From: Cyclostephanos tholiformis | Lineage: Eukaryota > Bacillariophyta > Thalassiosirophyceae > Thalassiosirales > Thalassiosiraceae | Direction: 5' to 3' | Length of the DNA: 13,051 bases | Assembly (NCBI GenBank): GCA_036939975.1 | Contig: JALLPB010000774.1 | Coordinates: 1-13,051, forward strand | In this document: positions 8,067-13,051 of the stretch, one piece after another | Layout of the letters: the number at the start of each line of letters is the position of its first letter | Numbering within the stretch: the stretch's first letter is position 1 | Program-made: the position numbers and the translations under genes | The notes under the pieces: generated by a model | Told to the model about the DNA's origin: nothing | Seen by the model: the letters and a program-made list of their open reading frames with translations, nothing else | The model's database searches: none

Positions 8067-8108
8067 ACATAAACATAAAAACATAAAAACATAAAAACAT
8101 AAAAACAT
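8067..8108 (+). repeat. Tandem ACATAAAA repeat
   Basis: ACAT begins at 8067, 8073, 8081, 8089, 8097 and 8105. After the first interval of six bases, the spacing is exactly eight, with unit ACATAAAA. It is a short microsatellite or minisatellite-like tract. Confidence 0.92.
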
Positions 8109-8142
8109 TAATTTGTCTTTTTAGCCCTATTTTAACCCTATT

Positions 8143-8171
8143 TTTATGTTTTCTGGTCATAAAAACATAAA
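8143..8171. repeat. 10-bp inverted repeat
   Basis: TTTATGTTTT (8143-8152) is the exact reverse complement of AAAACATAAA (8162-8171), with a loop of nine bases. The right arm overlaps the left arm of the next hairpin, so the two would be alternative structures. Confidence 0.8.
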
Positions 8172-8209
8172 TTTACTCATCATCCCTCCCACAATAAGTA
8201 AATTTATGT
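8165..8209. repeat. 13-bp perfect inverted repeat
   Basis: ACATAAATTTACT (8165-8177) is the exact reverse complement of AGTAAATTTATGT (8197-8209), with a 19-base loop that contains a CCCTCCC run. It is the strongest palindrome in the spacer. Function is unknown. Confidence 0.85.
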
Positions 8210-8268
8210 CCGACATAATCAAAGACATAAAAAATCTTCCCACGGCACATCCACTGCAGCCGTGTTCC

Positions 8269-8520
8269 TGTTGAAGCTAGTGGAAAAACTGATCCTTAGA
8301 GTGCAGCCAGAATGACATTGTATTCCAAGATATTAATAGAATTATGAGCAATCATTATTAATCCTCAGTCTCTTGGTGCCACTCCGACCTCAGAGTGGTA
8401 AATCTGTTTGAGGTTGGTGGCGCTCCACCTGGAATTTTTGATATAAATGTAGGACTAGGGCTTCTAGTTGCCTTTCTTCCATGTGGCCTGTTTTGGAATG
8501 TTTGATCTTGTTCATCAACA
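8269..8520 (-). repeat. Element C 3' LTR
   Basis: On the minus strand the LTR starts TGTTGATGAAC at 8520, right after the polypurine tract, and ends CTTCAACA at 8269. The two ends form the 6-bp inverted repeat TGTTGA/TCAACA, so both boundaries are well supported. The length is 252 bp. The block at 8313-8349 (reverse complement GCTCATAATTCTATT and following) resembles 2260-2298 in the LTR of element A. GTTCC at 8264-8268 is the expected position of a 5-bp target duplication, whose partner is outside the window. Confidence 0.8.
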
Positions 8521-8530
8521 CACTCCCACA
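8521..8530 (-). promoter_or_regulatory. Element C polypurine tract
   Basis: On the minus strand TGTGGGAGTG directly precedes the LTR start TGTTGA. The GGGAGTG core is identical to that of element A at 2063-2069. It is the expected primer site for plus-strand DNA. Confidence 0.75.
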
Positions 8531-8552
8531 GTGAAGTAACAGTAGTAACTTG

Positions 8553-9182
8553 TTAGTTTGCCGGATGGTATTTATCTCGTTCTCTTTTGGCTTCATCATC
8601 ATAATCAATAGGGCATTTTTAAATAAAAGCTCTCATTTTACGAAACTGTTGCCCCTGGATTGTTTTTGTCAAAACGTCAGCCCACATTTGTTCTGTCGGA
8701 CAGTATTCTTTAAAGTCAATTTCTCCAGCATCATAGTAATCCTTTATGAGGAAGTACTTTGCTTTGATGTGCTTAGTGTGCTTTGAGGAGGAGACCCTAT
8801 CATTTTTCTTGAGTGATAACACATTCATATTGTCTTGAAAAATAATGCATTTATCAACATCATATCCTTGGCATTTGACAAAATAATGCACCCACATGAC
8901 GTTGCTCAATTTGTCATATAATGCAATCAGCTTGGTTTCGGTTGAGCTTTTAGTGTTACATTTTTGTTTGTTTGAGGAGCTAACCAAGGCTCCTTTTTCC
9001 AATTGTCATTATGCCACCCATTTGGCCACAGCAATCATTGTGAATTTGATGTGACCCATCAATATACCAGTGGATGGCCATACACATCTCATCCGCAGCA
9101 AAGGTCAATTTGAGATGTCTGGTACCATGCAGGTATTTGAGAACCCGCTTCAACTTGCCCCAGTTGTCTTCATTGGGTTCTT
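8553..9182 (-). pseudogene. Element C RNase H and pol C-terminus
   Basis: From 9182 downward the minus strand reads EPNEDNWGKLKRVLKYLHGTR, then WYIDGSHQIHNDCCGQMGG, with the first RNase H Asp intact. A one-base excess in the A run near 8995-9000 changes frame into GALVSSSNKQK, TKSSTETKLIALYDK (catalytic Glu kept), FQDNMNVLSLKKN, SSSKHTKHIKAKY and EQMWADVLTKTIQG. An in-frame TAA at 8619-8621 follows RAFI, and the same frame continues with CPIDYDDEAKRERDKYHP to TAA 8553-8555, which is probably the original end of pol. The next bases downstream are the polypurine tract. All catalytic positions I can identify are present, so the loss here is from frame and stop damage. Confidence 0.87.
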
Positions 9183-10196
9183 TTACTCATGTAGTAAGGA
9201 AAGAGAATGATACTGCATTTTGAATATTGCATCGGGCATGGTTTGTTGCAAATAGCAGTTGATATACAGTGTGATGGAATGCATCTGCAAGTTCATCAGG
9301 TAATTTCCAACCGTCCTCACATACCTTGAACAGATGGTCAGCTGTTGGGGTTGCCGATGCTTAAATGATTTTTTGGGGAATTCTTTTATAACCTTCAAAA
9401 GGTATTTGGTCATGTCAATTTTTACTTCTTCATCTGCTGAGAAATCAAACATCATCCCCAGATAGTCATGCATGCTGCCGATATTTGCCATGAGGTTGTT
9501 GCCATAAATCATTCTTATCACATCTATGAAACCCATAATTTGCCATTTGTCAATGTGGCTGATCATCAAATCATCCACATGCCAGCATATGGTCATCTGT
9601 TCACCATTTATCATTTTGTTCACAATGCAAGGATTGTATGAGTTGATCATAAATCCCATTTGCATCAATTCACTGATCAGGCATCGGTAAAATAGCAGTG
9701 TGCTCTTCATCATCCTGTATAGGGCCTTTTGCAGATGGAGGTATAGATCCATTTTTCCTTTTTCGATTGTGATGTATTTCCGGTAAAGTCTCGGGTCTGT
9801 CTTCACCATTAATTCCACCAAAGACCAGGTCATTTTTATAATTACATAGTCTTTATTGTCAGTGTGTAAGGAAGCTCCTGGTAAGTCGATCGTAACCACT
9901 TTTTGTTTCTTTTTTGCATCAATGGTGGACGTAATAAACACCAAGTCCAGCATTACAGTTGGCACCGCGGCTTCATCTTTTGCAATATGCTCTCAATGAA
10001 TGCTCCCATCAGCACATGATTGGGCCTTGACAGTCCCATCCCATTTTTCTTTTAGAAATATGAGCGATCGAAGTGCCATTTGTTTGTCCTCGTCCGAGAG
10101 CAAATTGGCAACCAATGGTTCAAATACCTCGTATTTGTTAAATTGTTGTAGCTCCTTAATCACTGCCACTTCTCTTTGTTTAGCAAAATCCTGAGC
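9183..10196 (-). pseudogene. Element C reverse transcriptase
   Basis: The minus-strand frame begins AQDFAKQREVAVIKELQQF at 10196 and runs through LRSLIFLKEKWDG and KAQSCADGS to TGA 9993-9995. It then continues open to TAA 9183. Motif A is IDLPGASLH with the catalytic Asp at 9885-9887. Motif C is CWHVDDLMIS with both Asp at 9570-9575. SMHDYLGMMFDFS follows. After KKSF, near 9360, one base appears to be missing. Beyond this point the meaningful text lies in the neighbouring frame: TPTADHLFKVCEDGW, the ELADAFHHTVYQLLFATNHARC region and then FLTT before a stop at 9187-9189. All three RT catalytic Asp are kept, unlike in elements A and B. Confidence 0.88.
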
Positions 10197-10204
10197 CTGG
10201 CATC

Positions 10205-10825
10205 CAGATTATATTGCCCCGCCTTTGGTTTGTACTTCTTCTTTTCCTGCTTCATCATTCTTGCTTTCTCAGCATAGTGCCCCATGATATAGTGTGCAAT
10301 GCATGTTAATCTTGCTGCCTCTTCATCATCATCCATCTACTCATTTGGTTCGTTATTCTCATCATCGCTGTCTCCAACAGTGACATATAGTTCATAGTCC
10401 GTGAATCTTTTTGTAGCTGTTCTGGTCTGCCCAGAGTGTCGTGGTGCAAGCTCGGCTGTATCTGTCACAGTTATCTGGGGCACAGCGGCAACATCTTCCT
10501 CTATTTTTGGAAGTACTGTCTCAGCACACCCCGTGTCATCATTACTCTTGTAATCATCATCATTTCCATCGTTTCCAGTCAGGTCAATCACATCACGTTT
10601 ACTTGGACGTTCAATGGCATCTATGGGTGTCATTTCCATGTCAGCATTTTTTGCCATGAGAATGGCATGCTGTTCACCATTCAGCTCTGCATCTGCTTGG
10701 ATCACACTGTCTACTCCTAGCATTTCTTCTTTCTTGGTGAGCACTCCCTGGATCAGGAGAGGCGTCATACTTTCAATTGTCAAAAACATATTCTTCTCCA
10801 TGCCTGTTCTTGAATGTGATACCAT
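10205..10825 (-). pseudogene. Element C integrase-RT linker region
   Basis: This is the variable segment between integrase and RT. After a frame change near 10775 the frame reads SMTPLLIQGVLTKKEE, then a long acidic part (GNDGNDDDYKSNDDTG, SDDENNEPNE) and a basic patch with the typical linker wording RHSGQTRTATKRFTDYE. TAG at 10337-10339 interrupts, and the same frame continues MDDDEEAARLTCIAHYIMGHY, ending AGQYNLD near 10205, where another shift joins the RT frame. Element A has the matching wording MAHVCHYVMAH and KAG before its RT, so both elements share the layout. No catalytic function is expected here. Confidence 0.78.
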
Positions 10826-11831
10826 TATATCCGGTCTCTGATGCCCCCATCCTATTTACCATCTCAATAATGGCATCCGTGGCCGGCATCTCATAGAAAT
10901 TTTGTCGTACTATCTTCTTTTTGCTGATCAGGGATAGGAACTTATAGCTTCCTTGCATGGTCCCAGTTGGCCTGAGACAAATCGCCGGAATTGTACATGG
11001 CCACATTGTATTCATGATGTCATCCTCTTCATGGACTTCACAATATGCCCCGAAAGGAGCCTTGCAGTGTAGCTTCCCATCCAGCTTGTTTCTTGCTTTG
11101 ATCTCATGGGGGCTTCATTTTCCCAATATCCCTGATTTGACTGGGAAAGAATTGATCCACATGACACAAAAATGCATCAGCTCAATGACCATTATCTTAG
11201 GCAATCCCTTGTAAGACATTGTACCAATCTGGCATCGTGCTCTCTCCTTGATCACTCTGATTTTTTGCTCAATCTCACTTACATGTTCACGGGCCACGGT
11301 GGTATTCAGCACGATGTGAGGCAGCAGCTCCTTTAGTTTCTCAAAAACCATATCCATCAGTAATGTTTGGACTGTAAATCCTGCCTTTGCATACACCTGA
11401 CAAACTCTAGTAATGGTATGGGCTAATCTACTTGCAGTTCTGGATGGTAAATATTCTATCATTATTAGGCTTATCCCTCTCGATGAGGTTATCAAAAATG
11501 GTAAACCGTTGACAAAAATTACGTCTGCCACCAATGTCATGTACTTATGCAGTCCTACAAAATCTTGTGGGATCTCAACATAGTGCGCTGGCTGTGTCCT
11601 AGTTATTTTCCCCCTAAGGTTTGCAAGGTCAGGACCAAAGATTCGGTTAGCATTGTCAACATCGTGAAGAATGACTGGGCAATTTGATATATGCTTTTCA
11701 CATACCATCCCCTTGAATTCTCTGTCAATCGGGTTCCCCACCATCGCTTGTAGCCTTTGAGCTTCCTTGGCCTTTGTGATGTCATGCTTCATGTATCCCT
11801 CAAAGTTGTCTCTTACAGTGTTGACTAGCAT
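10773..11831 (-). pseudogene. Element C pre-integrase region and integrase
   Basis: The open frame starts at ATG 11831, with a pre-integrase region (residues 1-90) holding DITKAKEAQRLQAMVGNP and NANRIFGPDLANLRGK. The catalytic core follows: LVADVIFVNG (Asp 103), LPSRTASRLAHT, TLLMDMVFEK (Asp 160) and REHVSEIEQKIRVIKERAR (Glu 186, possibly 188). CVMWINSFPVKSG is followed by TGA at 11115-11117. The same frame continues with SPHEIKARNKLDGKLHCKAP, PAICLRPTGTMQGSYKFLSL and DNGI-type C-terminal text to TGA 10773-10775. The three DDE residues are present, but only about 25 residues separate the second Asp from the Glu. The core is one of the best-preserved parts of the window. Confidence 0.87.
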
Positions 11832-11844
11832 GCATTTGAAATTG

Positions 11845-12375
11845 CTATCTTCGCTTGTGGCATCGTGATAGTGCAGTCCCTACATTTGCATGGATCTGTT
11901 CCTCATCATTTGTTGTGCACTCCCGTGCAAAGTGCCCTATTTTTCCACACTTGTGGCACTTGATGTTCTCCTTCTTCCACTCCTTCCTGCCATCGGCCTG
12001 GGCAAACATGGCTCCTTCCTCGGGGGTGTTGGCCTTGTATTGCTGCTGTTGGGATCTGCGTGGAGGCTGATAGGCATTCAGGATGCGCAATATCATATCA
12101 GGACTGTCAGGATATTCACTCGTCCCCTTAATATAGTTCTCCACAATGCTGCACCTGAGGTCTTCATACCTTGACCCATTTGCCCCGTTTAACATGAGCA
12201 CTGCCAAAAACTTGTTCCGCACTGTGATCTTTGCATTTCTCATGTTGTCTGCACTTGCCTTGCTGACATCCTTGTAGTCCTCGTCCATCTTGATCAGCTC
12301 TTTCTTGATCATGGCTGGGAAGTACGTCAGACATCCCATTTCTCCGTATTTTTCAATCTTTTCCACCAAATTCAT
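11845..12375 (-). pseudogene. Element C gag remnant, C-terminal half with zinc knuckle
   Basis: The open frame from ATG 12375 gives 176 residues. The first part is helical and Lys-rich (MIKKELIKMDEDYKDVSKA). The middle has YKANTPEEGAMFAQADG after a QQQQ run. At residues 140-153 CHKCGKIGHFAREC is a complete CX2CX4HX4C zinc knuckle for RNA binding. The frame stops at 11845. The ATG is probably internal, because Gag wording continues upstream in broken frames. Only about 86 bases separate the last zinc-ligand Cys codon (11917) from the pre-integrase frame (11831), and they contain no aspartic protease motif. Confidence 0.82.
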
Positions 12376-12737
12376 TAAGTCATCATGAAAATCTACATTT
12401 GATTGGCTGTGTTTTTGACAAAAAAAACATCAGATTCTTCAACGCCTTCACCAAACCAACATAATCATCTGTGAGCTCATCAAACTGGCAACAGTACCCT
12501 CAGATCATCTCCAACAGTCGAATCACCTGTAGTCCCTTTGATCCAATGCTTCAGTTCAATACTGCATTGAACGTATATGAGGACCCATGTGTTTGACTCG
12601 TTTGCTTTATACTCCATTGATTATTGTTTTATCCTTGGACGCTTCCCTCCACTCAAAAGCCGCATTCTTGTTTCTGATCTAGTCAAATTCTCCAGACTTG
12701 TTGGTGTGGTCTCCCTTCTTTGGAACCACTGACAAAT
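12376..12737 (-). pseudogene. Element C gag remnant, degenerate middle
   Basis: There is no open frame of length here, but Gag-like words survive on the minus strand in shifting frames: VLKLDLSVVPKKGDHTNKS, then WVLIYVQCSIELKHWIKG, and DELTDDYVGLVKALKNLM next to the start of the C-terminal half. At least three frame changes and several stops are needed to connect them. It continues Gag; no separate gene is seen. Confidence 0.65.
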
Positions 12738-13001
12738 CTAACTTGAGCACCTTAACTTCTGGATGGCCTTCACAATGTCATCAGGTGATTTGTAATTCTT
12801 CTGGATGTATGTTTTGATCTCTTTCAGTGTCTTACTAAACTGTGACGGATCGGTCAATGATCCCACATCGAAGTAATGATCAGCTAGCTCTGCTACAGTT
12901 GGCTTGAACTTTGTCAACTTCAGTGTCACGTTGTGTGCTTTGTTGTTGTTCCATCCTCTTTTCTTTTTAACAGTTGGGTCCTTAGCTGGAAATGTCGCCA
13001 T
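12738..13001 (-). pseudogene. Element C gag remnant, N-terminus
   Basis: The first ATG with Gag-like wording is at 12999-13001 (MATFPAKDPTVKKKRGW). It is followed by NNNKAHNVTLKLTKF, a VAELADHYFDVGSLTDPSQF segment and KEIKTYIQKNYKSPDDIVKAIQKL. A frame change then produces a stop at 12738. The open frame extends a few codons upstream of the ATG to 13016 but without another ATG. The remaining bases to 13051 would be untranslated leader, and the primer-binding site and 5' LTR should lie beyond. The N-terminus looks like a complete Gag start. Confidence 0.75.
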
Positions 13002-13051
13002 TTGAGATGTCGGCAAAAGTTGTTTTTGAAGACATTTAATCGTGTCTTCCC

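Larger units (their letters stand above)
8045..8268. other. AT-rich spacer between elements B and C
   Basis: These 224 bases contain no gene. They hold the ACATAAAA tandem run at 8067-8108, a direct repeat of CCCTATTTT at about 8125-8145, and two hairpins (8143-8171 and 8165-8209). The right end adjoins the element C LTR, and GTTCC at 8264-8268 would be one copy of the target site of C. The origin is unknown: host intergenic DNA, or the rest of a small inverted-repeat element. Confidence 0.6.
8269..13051 (-). mobile_element. Element C: copia-type LTR retrotransposon lacking its 5' end in this window
   Basis: Read on the minus strand, the window gives Gag, a CCHC zinc knuckle, a pre-integrase region and integrase, an acidic linker, RT, RNase H, a polypurine tract and the 3' LTR, which is copia order. 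The 5' LTR and primer-binding site lie beyond 13051. Damage is lighter than in A and B: integrase and the RT catalytic Asp are readable, with scattered stops and one-base indels. The protease is missing between the zinc knuckle and the pre-integrase region. The lineage is that of element A, judged by RT wording, the polypurine tract and an LTR block. I place it as a diatom-type copia family from memory of similar proteins. Confidence 0.9.

Noticed and set aside
8067..8268. CRISPR-like or telomere-like array
   Set aside because: Units are 8 bases without unique spacers, and the sequence is not a telomere repeat. It is a short tandem tract.
10436..10841. Three overlapping plus-strand open frames of 72 to 94 codons
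   Set aside because: They are antisense to the acidic integrase-RT linker of element C, whose codon content produces open antisense frames.

Overview
The window looks like a transposon graveyard from a eukaryotic nuclear genome. It holds parts of three Ty1/copia-type LTR retrotransposons, called A, B and C here, and I can support no host gene, tRNA, rRNA, CRISPR array or bacterial-style operon. The Gag, integrase, reverse transcriptase (RT) and RNase H remnants resemble copia families I know from diatom genomes, so a diatom, probably a pennate one, is the best guess. This rests on remembered family resemblance, not on a search.

Layout. Element A (+ strand, cut by the window start, to about 2337) keeps a proline-rich linker, RT, RNase H, a polypurine tract and a 268-bp 3' LTR. 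Next come 99 bases of flank with a 15-bp inverted repeat. Element B (+ strand, 2437 to 8044) has a short matching LTR pair at its ends and Gag, protease, a stump of integrase, RT and RNase H between them. Positions 8045-8268 are an AT-rich block of tandem ACATAAAA units and small hairpins. Element C (- strand, 8269 to beyond 13051) has its 3' LTR at the left, then RNase H, RT, integrase and Gag; its 5' LTR lies outside the window.

A and C belong to one lineage: the RT texts are alike, the polypurine tract is GGGAGTG directly before TGTT, and an LTR block is shared. B is a different lineage. All three are broken by stops and frameshifts, and each has lost a different function. A lost an RT and an RNase H catalytic residue. 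B lost most of its integrase and several catalytic aspartates. C lost the protease region. In an intact element these proteins act together: Gag builds the particle, protease matures it, RT and RNase H make cDNA, and integrase inserts it.

The most notable signal is how the elements decayed. Five altered catalytic acidic residues (four Asp to Asn, one Glu to Lys) are each explained by one G-to-A change, and in every case the preceding base is C. CG dinucleotides are also scarce. This fits cytosine methylation followed by deamination acting on silenced copies. I found no convincing new biological system; the findings concern element structure and decay.
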